Below the pieces are notes generated by a model. It was not told where the DNA came from and did no database searches. It worked only from the letters and a program-made list of their open reading frames with translations. A DNA stretch of 64,000 nt from Isochrysis galbana (taxonomy: Eukaryota; Haptophyta; Isochrysidales; Isochrysidaceae): contig CM030934.1 of the NCBI GenBank assembly GCA_018136815.1, positions 7,338,977 through 7,402,976 on the forward strand. Direction: 5' to 3'. Each line of letters begins with the position of its first letter. Positions within the stretch are counted from its first letter, which is position 1. Positions 1 through 11,400 of this stretch are shown here, piece after piece. Position numbers and translations under genes: made by a program.

Positions 1-3000
1 AGGCTAGCCCGGCCCCTAGTGATGAGAGGAAGGCCGTCCGGCCCATGTAGGTTGGGGACGGTAGCGTCCGATACGCGTTCGACGCAAGCGTCTTCAGGTA
101 GTCGATCGAGAAGAGCAGTGGTGATTACTGACGGGCCCGCTCCAGTGTCAGCCAGGGTGCTGTTCACCGTGAGGGCAACGTCCGGGAGAACGAACCCTTG
201 AGCTGCGCGGTCGCCATCGGCACGGCAGACCACGAGATCGCGGACATAGAGGCAGTGACGAGGGTAGAGCGGCGGCGGAGTGTCCGCGATAGATTCTACT
301 GGAAGCGAGGTTCCGGCTCCGGGTGACGGGGTGGTTGGATTGGAGGCTGGCCTGGACGGAGAAGGTTCATCGACGTGGGGCACTCGCTCGATAGCGGCGG
401 CTACCGTCTGCGGCACGAATGGTATTGAAGAGTATGGGGATGCCTTTGCCGAACTAGAGGGGTTAGGCACGCCATCATAGCCTAGCCCTCGACGGTCCGT
501 CGGATGCCGAGGTTGATCCATTTGGCGTGACCATTCCTTCTCCAGGGACTTCTGCAAGTCTGTCTTCGGAAGCTTCGACAACTCGGAAAATCCGGCCGCA
601 CTGAGGCCCCTAGCGGCAGCCCCATCGCCACACAATGCCTGTGGAGTACCTTCTCCGTCGGCGGCGTCGGAGGGCTTGGTCTCGAGGGCCTGCATGCTCC
701 GGTGTTCTGGAGTCTCGGGCGTATCATCTTCTCCCGAGTCCAGCCCAACATCCCCGTTTTCAAGTGGCCTTTCGGCTACGACCGAACCGGTCGGTTCGGC
801 CACTCCTTCGTCGCCAGCCGTGAAGGAGGCGCTCGGAGATAGTGCATTGATGCCTTGAGAGCCCAGTCGAGACAAGATGGGAGGTTCCGACGGCTCCGCA
901 GCTGCCGCTTGCTCAGCGATTTCTTGGGCGATGGAAGGCGTGACATCCTGCCACCGATGGACCCCCGAAATTACATCACGATCGAAGACCTGCCACTTGC
1001 TGCGGCGCTTCTTCACCGTGTTTGGAGGGCCTGGCGTTGTAGAGCGGTCCCTTATGGGCCACTCCCACGGCGTGAAGCGGTCTCCTTTCGCCTCGGTCCC
1101 GTCTTGCGATACGTTAGTTTCCGAGTCCTCCTGATGAAGCAGGCGAGACGCATCGGCAACGGGGCCTACGTCCGGGATCACGACAACCGAATCAGACACT
1201 AGCGAACCGCTGGGAGGCGTGAGGTGAGAGCTAGAAGCTGCTTCGCCTCTCCCCTCCATGAAGCGAGCCAGAGCCGTCCTCGGCTCAGCCAGTTCGAAGC
1301 CGGTCGAGCAGAGCGAAGGGCGTTCTCTCAAGCTGGCAGCAGCTTGGGAAATTGCCCAGTCCACCGTGAAGTCGAGCGAACGCGACGCCTTGGCTTTGCG
1401 CGCATAACGGCGCAAGACTGGCATCCACTGGGCCGCCATTGCACCGGCAATGCCCACATAGGTGCGGCTGCGAAGGGCGCCACGGTGGGGCGACGGCGAT
1501 AGATCCGCCATCGCGGATAGACGTCCCTCGACAATCTTCGAAGGCTGCAGGGGCGGGAGTGAAGCCGTCAGGTACAGGCCAGTTGCTTTTTGATGGCCCG
1601 TGCCGTGCTGCCACGGCTGCACAAACTGCCGCGGTCGCAACCCCCCGACTAAGGCGGAGGCTTCCGCGTGCATTCGAGGATTTTCGACGGCAACGAAAGG
1701 CGCGTCGGCGCTCGCCATGGCGAGGAAGACTCTAGCGGCGGATTCGAGAGCCTGGCGTCGTCCCGGCTCCCGATCGAGCCACTGGCAACTCACCGCCGAC
1801 AAATACGTGCACGGCGGATGCGCGACCACGAGGTCCCAACCTAGATTTTGAATGTGAAGAGCATCTCCGCAGAAGTGGGGAATGTAGTCGATCTCCGACG
1901 GTCGTAGATCGCACGTCGCGACGTGCGCTCCGGCGAGTAGGAACATCGAAGACACGACCCCGCTAGCTTCACCGACGACCAGAACGCGGGGTGGAGGAAT
2001 CCCCTCGGCCGCGTCGAACGTCACGGCGTCGTGGATCGCTGCTAACTCAGCGCAAAGCTCGTCGAAATGCGTCGGCAACACGGCAGAGGGCGATGCATGA
2101 GTGCTCGCGTCCGGCCGCCGCAAGGCTAGAGCAGCTTCGGCGAGATGGCGGGGCAAGATGACGGAGGAACCGCTAGCCCAGGCACGGGAGGCGGCTAACA
2201 TTTGAAGCTCGCGCGTAGGGGCGCGGGCAGTTTCAGTAGACTTGGCGGCCGAGGAACAACCAACCACGGCGATCCGGTGGATGGCCTCGGCAGTGGAATT
2301 CAGGGGAAGGAGATCGTCGCCCTCGAGTTTCGGTGGGCTAGACATGAAGGGGGTTGGCTCCGGCGGGCGATCCCTGGAACGGGGATCCTCCGGAGAGCCG
2401 AGAGAAAGAGGAGACGCCGGCGTCCGTGTGGGGCGCGACGAGAGATCGTAATCGACGGCCCCTGCGTCTCCCGAGTCTGGGGTGGCCACGGCGTGAGCGC
2501 GGAAAGCCGCAGCTCCCTTGGAACCTTCAACTTCATTGACTCCGGAAGCCGACCCTTCCGGGTCGGTAACCAGGTCAGAAACGAGAACGGGTGCAACTTC
2601 GAGACGAGAGAATGAACACGATGACGGAGAAATATAACGAACCGCGGAGAGAGGTGAGGAGGAGGCACTAGTCTCCGCCTCTACAGCACGAGAACCTACA
2701 GTAGACAACGACAATTCGTCCGCAGAGCGGCTCCGGCTATGGCCCTTGGGAGAGAGGTCTCCAGTGGGGTCCCGCCGGGAAAGAGCAGAAACAGGTAGAG
2801 CAGCAACAACGTTTTCGGACGCGGCAGCGGCCACGTCGGACCTATCCATAGAACCTAGAGCAGAAGATGATACCGAGTCGACAGCCCCCGAGGGCTTCAC
2901 AACTGATTGTTTACGAAACGAAGAGACCGAAGACGCGTCGAATCCACCTAGCCCACCCCCTTGGGCAGGGCCGTCGGGGGGTGAATCCAGGGATGAAGAT

Positions 3001-5706
3001 GCGACGAAAGACCTAGGAGAGTTAGAAGAAACCGATGACAGCATAGTATCCGTAGAAATAGATTCCAAGAGGGGCAGCGAGCGAGAATCGGCCCCTAACA
3101 TCCTAATAGCGTGCGGAGTAATAGAAGAACTTGTAGACGTACACGAATTTCGGAGAGTCGGGTCGCGACTATCTCCGGGGCAAACCTGTTTCCAGGAGCC
3201 CGGGTCAAGTGTCGACTCCGGCTTCCGAGATAGCCGTCCGGCGGGGGCTTCAGCCGGCGAGGCGGCTCCCACCGTCGAAGACTGAATGGAGCTAGAGACA
3301 GGGGGAGAATCGCCGCGTTGACAGCTCTTCTCCCCAAGCGACGTAGGGATCGGATCGGGATGGTGGTGGTGGCGTTCGGGCCCACCGCCCGAGATGTTCT
3401 CCGCCAGGGTTTGAGGGACGGGGACCCCGCCGGACCCCTACTGAGGCTTAACCCGGACCATCGAGCGAAGAAGCTTATGAATGTGCTCGTCCGATCCACA
3501 CTCTCCGCAGCCAGCCTCACACAGAAAGCGGATATATGGCTGACAGATGACGGGGTTGTGAGCACCGTCTCCCGTGCCATATTTCCAGGCTTCGCTGGAT
3601 GGAGTGCCAGGAGGAGCGTGAGGTCGGAAAGCGCAGAAGGCACAGCCGTTTTCGTTCGTCCATTCGGTGATTCCCCTATTGATATCGTCCGTCCGTGGAG
3701 TTTCCATTGAATTATCGGCCGGTCGGCACTTTGCTAGCGCCGCCGAGACCCTTGGGTGCTTGGCATAGCCTGCTACGGCCCAGAAGCGGGCTCGGGCCCG
3801 ATTCCAAAGCTCGGGCGTCCACCGGGATACGCCCAAATCGGGCGGTAGCCCTTGGCCGTTCGCCGGCGGATCGCAGCGACGGCTGGGCGGCCGAGACGAG
3901 CCTCCCTTTCGACCCGGTGGATCGGTCAGTATAGCCGGCAACGGTGAGTTGGAGTGGTAACTTGCCGGCGGTGCAGCAGCCCGATAATCAGGCTTCGAAG
4001 CAGGCGAATGTCCCTGTCCGCGAAGAGCTTCCGCCACGGTAGCTTGGACGGCCGCCTGCACGGCGGCAACCATGTCCGTGGTCGAAGCGGTCTTCTGGGA
4101 CGAGGAAGTCTCGTTCTTTGCCTCGCCTGAGGCCTTAGTGCGTACGCTAGCCACGGTTTGCTTCGTCAAGGGCCGGGATTGATGACGCTTCACCCGGGCC
4201 TGCTCGTAAGGGCTGAGGTACCGTTGGCAGAGGTTGACGCACGAGAGCGCCGACCGACCTAGCTCTGGTTCTCTACGCGGAAACGAGTCTCCGCGAGCAC
4301 CTCCGCAAATTTAATAGCATTATCGACGCCGCGCTGAGGATCAACCTTATCGTTTCGAATGATTTCTTCGAACCTCTGGTTGATCTCATGGGCCATGTTT
4401 GGGTGATCCCACACGTTGGTGGAGTCAACCGCGGAATCGCCAAGCTTGCGGATGTAGGCGCGAACCAAATTCTTGCTGAGCTCACATAGATCAGCGCCGG
4501 CCTCGCGCTCCCTCATGCGGTCCACTCCATCGACGCCGAGTCTTTCGCGAAACCATCGGCCCCGTTTGCGAAGGTCCCGTCGCATTTGCGAAGAAGGACG
4601 TCAGCAGCGAGGACAGGGTTGAGAGCGAGAGCGCGATCCTCCACTAGATCAAGGAGAAGGCGAAGATGCGGGAATTGCCGCTGGAATTGGCGCCGGCTGC
4701 CGCGAGGAGGGAGGTAAATATTTCGCGATGATCGCAGCCGAGCGCTAGTGCCCGCTCCAACGGCTTGATGAGCGTGAGTCGAAATTCGTTCCAGGCTGTT
4801 GCCGCCGTTTGCACGTTATCGGAGGCGAGGGCCTTTGGGAAGCGGAGCTCCGAAAGCTCTTTGCCCATCCTGACCTGATGGTGAAGGGTTTGCTCGGCTG
4901 AAAAGCGGCTACGCACCCATTTGAGCAAGTGGTCCTCCTCCATGAAAATTCGGCAATGCCAAACGTTGCCCGCCAGGGAGAGGTTGCTCTTCAAAATGGT
5001 GTGGATGAGCTCATGCTCGTCGAGTCGGGTAAAGTGCGGCCAGATCGCGTGAGGGCAGGGCGAGGAGATTTTTCCACTCGCTTACAACTGCCTCTCGCTC
5101 ATCCATCCCCACCGCAAGGCAGGGGTCGCGAGGGTGGCGGAACGGCACCACCGGGGTCGGGCCCCGGTAAGGGCTCTGATCCTGGCGGCGGGATTCCGAT
5201 TTGGAGGTCGGGTACGCCGACCGTGGAACCCTAGTAGCCGGAGAGGCGTGGCCCTTTTGGTCTAGGGCAGGAGGCTCGTCCATGGATGGTTCCTTCTGAG
5301 CCGGCCTAGCAGAATCCGCAGCCGCCTCGGTCGATCCATGGACGGACTTGGAAGTGGGCTCTGGCGGGCTTGGAGTAGCTGAGTCAGGGCTTTGAACCCT
5401 GCTTCAACTTGATCCCGGAGAAGCCCCTCCCTCGCCTCTGCCGCGGCAAGGGATGACTGTAGGCGCTCCACAGCCCCTTTTAGGGTGTTGGTCTGCGCTT
5501 GAAGCCTTGCCATTTCCGCATCCTGACGCGCCGCGGCCGTCTCGATCGGGGTGATCTCTTGATCAAGACCCCTTTTGATGACGGCGGGGCATAGTCCCGG
5601 TAGCGGGGCTTCGGAAGCTGATCCCCTCCCCTTCACCGACCTCAGACTCATCATCTCGAAGGTGAGGAGGGGGGTCAAACTGAATCAGAGGGAGGGGACC
5701 CTCCTC
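1..5706 (-). mobile_element. Ty3/gypsy chromodomain retrotransposon, copy A (partial)
   Basis: Reverse-complement copy of the element at 7339-20390. Over the first 4.2 kb the two copies are collinear base for base (coordinates in A and B sum to 14691); further on there are only a few small length differences. Identity looks well above 95%, so both copies are young. A covers, from its 5' side near 5700 leftwards, most of gag, the spacer region with the methyltransferase-like domain (about 1380-2010) and the beginning of the protease region near base 1. It is cut by the window edge and by the gap at 5707, so LTRs are not visible. It looks like a fossil copy with few breaks in the visible part. 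Copies A and B lie head to head. Confidence 0.9.
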
Positions 5707-5806
5707 NNNNNNNNNNNNNNNNNNNNNNNNNNNNNNNNNNNNNNNNNNNNNNNNNNNNNNNNNNNNNNNNNNNNNNNNNNNNNNNNNNNNNNNNNNNNNN
5801 NNNNNN
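5707..5806. other. assembly gap (100 N)
   Basis: A run of exactly 100 N, the usual placeholder for a gap of unknown length. It hides the 5' LTR of copy A and its junction with the sequence at 5807. Confidence 0.99.
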
Positions 5807-6064
5807 GATTTCTGGGTACGTCGAGTGCACATACATCTCGCGCAGTGAGACTAGATCCTCGAGTGGAGAGAGGGTCTCGATCCATTTAGCCCTAAGCTTG
5901 AGGAACTTGAGATTGGGGAATACGTTCACTACCTCTCTCAGGAAGCCTTCGACAATCACACCCGACATTAGCGTGAGCCTATGCATATTGCTTGTCGTCC
6001 CAGTTTGATTCATGCTCGCATAACACATGGCGCCTATTTTAGACGTGTGACATGGGGTGAGCAT
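5807..6064 (-). CDS. leucine-rich-repeat protein fragment
   Basis: An open minus-strand frame of about 86 residues runs from around 6064 into the gap. Its second half reads like leucine-rich repeats: VFPNLKFLKLRAKW followed by LSPLEDLVSLREMYVHS, with leucines at the spacing of an LRR strand-turn unit. The upstream boundary is not clear; the first in-frame residues (from CTG/ATG-like codons near 6064) need not be coding, and no signal peptide is seen. The gene is cut by the gap, so family and function cannot be given beyond the repeat type. It may equally be a pseudogene left between retrotransposons. Confidence 0.4.
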
Positions 6065-7256
6065 GGCTCGCGTCTCCGGCGACGAGCGCGGTCAGCCTGC
6101 CTTCCTCCGCCATTTCCTTGCCTCTCGCCTCTTCTCCGCCTCGCCAAGCCTCCGCTTTCCACTGCCCCTCATCCTTTCCCATGAATGACACCCACTCATG
6201 TATGTCTGTTCTCTCTCTGTCGTTCTCTCCACCGCTCCTCCTACCTTTGAGGGCTCAGTCCCCTCAGCCTTGAGCACGCAGGCTGCCTCCTCCTCCTCCT
6301 CCTCCTCGTGGTTCGTCGCGATCGATGGTGTGGTGGTGGTCTCGGTCTCTCTCTCTCTCTTTCTCTTTCCATCCTTTCCCCCGTTCGATACGTTTGTGGC
6401 TCTCCAATTTGTTCGACGGTTCGTCTCGTTTGGGTTGTGGTTCTCAAAGATGTCAGCCTTGATTTCGAGCTCACTTTCAATCCTCTTCTTGTCCTCGTTC
6501 TCGTCCGCGTGTTCGTCGTTTGGATCCTCGGTCTTCGGTCGTCAATCCTCATTCTTCTGTTGCGTCGTAGTTGTGAGCAAAATTCCCCGTTTCGATCGCT
6601 TCTGATCATCACCCCTCTCGTTATGGCTAAGGCCACCTTCGTTCAATCATTGATTCTCGTTCAGGCTTCGGCCATCCGCGTTCTCGTTCTCGATTCTCTC
6701 GATTCTCGTTTATTCTTGTTTTGATTTTGCTCTAAGTATGATGCTAGTGAAGGGTGAGGTTTGGCGCTCGACGTCTCTCGGCTTCTAACTACGTTCCGAG
6801 TTCTAGTGCTAGGCCGCGAATGAAATTGTAGGAGGTCTCAACTCTTGTTTGATTCTTTGAGTTCTTCAATTCATTCGGTTCATTCTTTCGTTCTTTGTCC
6901 GAGTTACCGTTCGTTCGGAGTATGATTGTGTACCCGTAAGTTTCTCAGGAGGGATGTGCGCCCCGAGTGAGACTTGTCTTTAAACCACGCTGGTTTAACC
7001 CGCTGAGTGCGCACACTCTTCGGGGTGAGAAGGCAAGAGGGTCACTTTCACTTATGATTGTTGTGTTTTCTCGTTTGATTGTTCGTATCGTCAACTCGAG
7101 TTTTCTTTGTTTGTATCTCATGGGGACGCCTGTGAGTACATCATTGTGAGCTTGAGTTTGGTGTCCTGTCTTGTCTCTGTTCGTCGCGTCTTTTCGTGCT
7201 TGTTGTGGGCTTGATCACCCTATGACTCGCGTGGGCGCTCGATTTGAGTCGGGGGG
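6065..7256. other. no gene recognised; pyrimidine-rich flank of retroelements
   Basis: Contains a (TCC)n run at about 6287-6309, a (TC)n run near 6345, and T-rich sequence with many TTCGTT/TCTCG words, a style shared with the LTR at 7339. At 6960-7025 there is a potential stem-loop: GCCCCGAGTG and a near-complement CACTCTTCGGGG enclose an inner TAAACCA/TGGTTTA stem. It could be the 3' untranslated part of another LTR element, because it ends in a polypurine-tract-like GTCGGGGGG just before 7257. No coding region could be supported. Confidence 0.4.
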
Positions 7257-7338
7257 TGTCGAATCCAGAGTATCTCTATACTCAAGGCGGATTCGATGCT
7301 CAAGAGTGCGAACGATTTTTGTTTTCTGGGCTTGTCTC
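7257..7338 (+). repeat. LTR-like fragment of a second, related element, interrupted by copy B
   Basis: GTCGGGGGG followed by TGTCGAATCC mirrors the polypurine tract/LTR junction of copy B (GTCGGGGGG then TGTCGCATTC at 19281). After the first six bases the sequence differs from the copy B LTR, so this would be the start of a different LTR, into which copy B inserted at 7339. Only 82 bases are visible, so the call is tentative. Confidence 0.4.
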
Positions 7339-8450
7339 TGTCGCATTCATCCTAGATGATGCGATTTCCAGGCTCTTGTTTCCAGGTCCTTCGCCGTGCG
7401 GCCACACGGTGAAGCTCAGGTACATCTAGGTTGGTAGGGTTCGTCCCTAGCGATCTAGAATTCGAGTTCTCGTTTCGTTCCTTCTAGCCTGTTTGTCAGG
7501 TCTAGATTCCAGGTTTCCTCCTTTCGGGTAATCTTTACCTAAAGGAGCCAGGTCGCCTGTTGCTCGCTGCGCGCTTGTCTCAGGCTCTCGAGTTACCTTG
7601 TGAAGGCTTGTTTAGCTTCTTGCAAGGCTTGTCGTTTCTTGTTGGGTTCCGGTTCTTTCTTGGGATCTGCTGACTTTCGTTGTTGTCCAGGCCTGTTCTT
7701 CGTAGGTTCTGCTTGGCCTGGTTAGGGTTTCGTTGAATCCCCGCGTTCGGCGTTTGGCGTTCGTCTTGGCGTTCGGAAATTTCCTCTCACATTCCCTAGG
7801 TCCGCTACCCTTGGCTTGTAGGTCCTTGCTTCTTTCTTCTCGGTCAAGGTGTTTGGCGAGCGAGTCGGTTGCTCTATCCGCTCGAGATTTGAGGTTTAAT
7901 TTGCCATCTCCCCTTGGAGACCGGTGTAGGTTCGCTTCCTAGGTGAGGGAATCTTTCCCCTTGATGCAAGTTACATGCAAGCCCTTGGCCCCTTTGGTGT
8001 TTCTTCCCCTTGGTTGCTACTCAGGGTTGTTCGTTAGAAGCGTCTAGAAGGTTCACGCTCAACGGCAAGATTTCCTCTGTCGTGAAGATATCTCGTTGCG
8101 ATCTGTATCCAAAGTGATCGCCGTGGTCGCGCGACAGGACGCTCCCCTTCGGACTCTCCGCTACGTGGGAAGTTACAACGGAGACACGCTCCGGCCGTCG
8201 CTGCGGAGTCTCTCTCTCTCTCTCGCTCTCTCTCTCCGTCTCTCGCGACGTGTTTGAGTTATCGGTGATTTGGGGTCGCGGTTGCTTGATAATTTGCTTG
8301 GTTTGGGTGAATGATTCCGGTGTGTTCGTGAGTCGGTGTATCCTGTTGTTCTCAGCTTCGTTGTCCGTCGTTGTTCGCTGCGTCGCTGCACTCAAGCAGC
8401 TTAGGCTCCCTCCCTGAGGGAAGAGTTCTTTGTAGGTCTAACAATCTCTT
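7339..8450 (+). repeat. 5' LTR of copy B
   Basis: Begins TGTCGCATTC and repeats almost identically from 19281. The 3' end is uncertain, because the sequence after the second LTR also matches the internal region; I place it before the gag ATG, near TCTTACA/CATCACA at about 8440-8460. Base GTCTC (7334-7338) would be the 5-bp target duplication, but its partner is not visible. The LTR holds a (TC)n tract near 8215-8245. Confidence 0.75.
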
Positions 8451-11400
8451 ACAACCCATCACACTAGGGCCGCTAGGAGCGCCTCGCCGCCCCACAGCCC
8501 TTCGTTCGCCGTTCGTTCCCCGTCCAGACACCCAAATGGGGTTGCCCGACCCAGTCCAGAATTTCATTCACCCGACTCCCGGTGGGGAGGAGGGCCAAAG
8601 CGCCGCGCTAGCCGCCGGTGCTGCTCGCGACGGAGTGGCTCAGAGCCCTCCGGCTCCGCTCGACTCGACAAGCACGAAATCAAAGCTCACGTCCTCGGCC
8701 GCAGAGGAGGAACCCCTCAGGGAACCTTCTCTGCCCGCTGCAGCTTCTGTTCCCGAGGGGTTCCCGAGTGATCCCACGACCACTGAGGCTGCGCCAATGC
8801 CACCCATCACTCCGGCTGCTATCCCCATGATTGGCTCCGACCAGCTCGTGTCGGATGGCGAGCCTCCGTCCGCTGCCTTCGGCACCCACCGGGTGCAATT
8901 ACAGTGGGCCATGGTGGAGCATGACCCTCTCCCACATGAGGCCAACTTCAGTGCCGCTGAGCTGGCCAATGAGGTGGAGGAAGGCCCCCTCCCTCTGATT
9001 CAGTTTGACCCACCTCCTCACCTTCGAGATGATGAGTCTGAGGTCGGTGAAGGGGAGGGGATCAGCTTCCGAAGCCCCGCCTACCGGGACTATGCCCCGC
9101 CGTCATCAAAAGGGGTCCTTGATCAAGAGATCACCCCGATCGAGACGGCCGCGGCGCGTCAGGATGCGGAAATGGCAAGGCTTCAAGCGCAGACCAACAC
9201 CCTAAAAGGGGCTGTGGAGCGCCTGCAGTCATCCCTTGCCGCGGCAGAGGCGAGGGAGGGGCTTCTCCGGGATCAAGTTGAAGCAGGGTTCAAAGCCCTG
9301 ACTCAGCTACTCCAAGCCCGCCAAGAGCCCGCTTCAAGTCCGTCCATGGATCGGACCGAGGCGGCTGCGGATTCTGCTAGGCCGGTTCAGAGGGAACCAC
9401 CCATGGGCGAGCCTCCTGCTCTAGACCCAAAGGGCCACGCCTCTCCGGCTTCTAGGGTTCCACGGTCGGCGTACCCGACCTCCAAATCGGAACCCCGCCG
9501 CCAGGATCAGAGCCTTTACCGGGGCCCGACCCCGATGGTGCCGTTCCGCCACCCTCGCGACCCCTGCCTTGCGGTGGGGATGGATGAGCGAGAGGCAGTT
9601 GTAAGCGAGTGGAAAAATCTCCTCGCCCTGCCCTCACGCGATCTGGCCGCCCTTTACCGCGACTCCGACGAGCATGAGCTCATCCACACCATTTTGAAGA
9701 GCAACCTCTCCCTGGCGGGCAACGTTTGGCATTGCCGAATTTTCATGGAGGAGGACCACTTGCTCAAATGGGTGCGTAGCCGCTTCTCAGCCGAGCAAAC
9801 CCTTCACCATCAGGTCAGGATGGGCAAAGAGCTTTCGGAGCTCCGCTTCCCAAAGGCCCTCGCCTCCGATAACGTTCAAACCGCGGCGACAGCCTGGAAT
9901 GAATTTCGGCTAACTCTCATCAAGCCGTTGGAGCGGGCACTAGCGCTCGGCTGCGATCATCGCGAAATATTTACCTCCCTCCTCGCGGCAGCCGGAGCCA
10001 ATTCCAGCGGCAATTCCCGCATCTTCGCCTTCCTCCTCGATCTAGTGGAGGACCGCGCCCTCGCTCTCAATCCTGTCCTCGCTGCTGACGTCCTTCTTCG
10101 CAAATGCGACGGGACCTTCGCAAACGGGGCCGATGGTTTCGCGAAAGACTCGGCGTCGATGGAGTGGGACCGCATGAGGGAGCGCGAGGCCGGCGCTGAT
10201 TTATGGGAGCTCAGCAAGAATTTGGTTCGCGCCTACATCCGCAAGCTTGGCGATTCCGCGGTTGACTCCACCAACGTGTGGGATCATCCAAACATGGCCC
10301 ATGAGATCAACCAGAGGTTCGAAGAAATCATCCGGAACGATAAGGTTGATCCTCAGCGCGGCGTCGATAATGCTATTAAATTTGCGGAGGTGCTCGCGGA
10401 GACTCGTTTCCGCGTAGAGAACCACGAGCTAGGGCGGTCGGCGCTCTCGTGCGTCAACCTCTGCCAACGGTACCTCAGCCCTTACGAGCAGGCCCGGGTG
10501 AAGCGTCATCAATCCCGGCCCTCGACGAAGCAAACCGTGGCTAGCGTACGCACTAAAGCCTCAGGCGAGGCAAAGAACGAGACTTCCTCGTCCCAGAAGA
10601 CCGCTTCGACCACGGACATGGTCGCCGCCGTGCAGGCAGCCGTCCAAGCCACCGTGGCGGAAGCTCTTCGCGGACAGGGACACTCGCCTGCTTCGAAGCC
10701 TGATTATCGGGCTGCTGCACCGCCGGCAAGTTACCACTCCAACTCGCCGTTGCCGGCTATACTGACCGATCCACCGGGTCGAAAGGGAGGCTCGTCTCGG
10801 CCGCCCAGCCGTCGCTGCGATCCGCCGGCGAACGGCCAAGGGCTACCGCCCGATTTGGGCGTATCCCGGTGGACGCCCGAGCTTTGGAATCGGGCCCGAG
10901 CCCGCTTCTGGGCCGTAGCAGGCTATGCCAAGCACCCAAGGGTCTCGGCGGCGCTAGCGAAGTGCCGACCGGCCGATAATTCAATGGAAACTCCACGGAC
11001 GGACGATATCAATAGGGGAATCACCGAATGGACGAACGAAAACGGCTGTGCCTTCTGCGCTTTCCGACCTCAAGCTCCTCCTGGCACTCCATCCAGCGAA
11101 GCCTGGAAATATGGCACGGGAGACGGTGCTCACAACCCCGTCATCTGTCAGCCATATATCCGCTTTCTGTGTGAGGCTGGCTGCGGAGAGTGCGGATCGG
11201 ACGAGCACATTCATAAGCTTCTTCGCTCGATGGTCCGGGTTAAGCCTCAGTAGGGGTCCGGCGGGGTCCCCGTCCTTCAAACCCTGGCGGAGAACATCGC
11301 GGGCGGTGGGCCCGAACGCCACCACCACCATCCCGATCCGATCCCTACGCCGCTTGGGGAGAAGAGCTGTCGACGCGGCGATTCTCCCCCTGTCTCTAGC

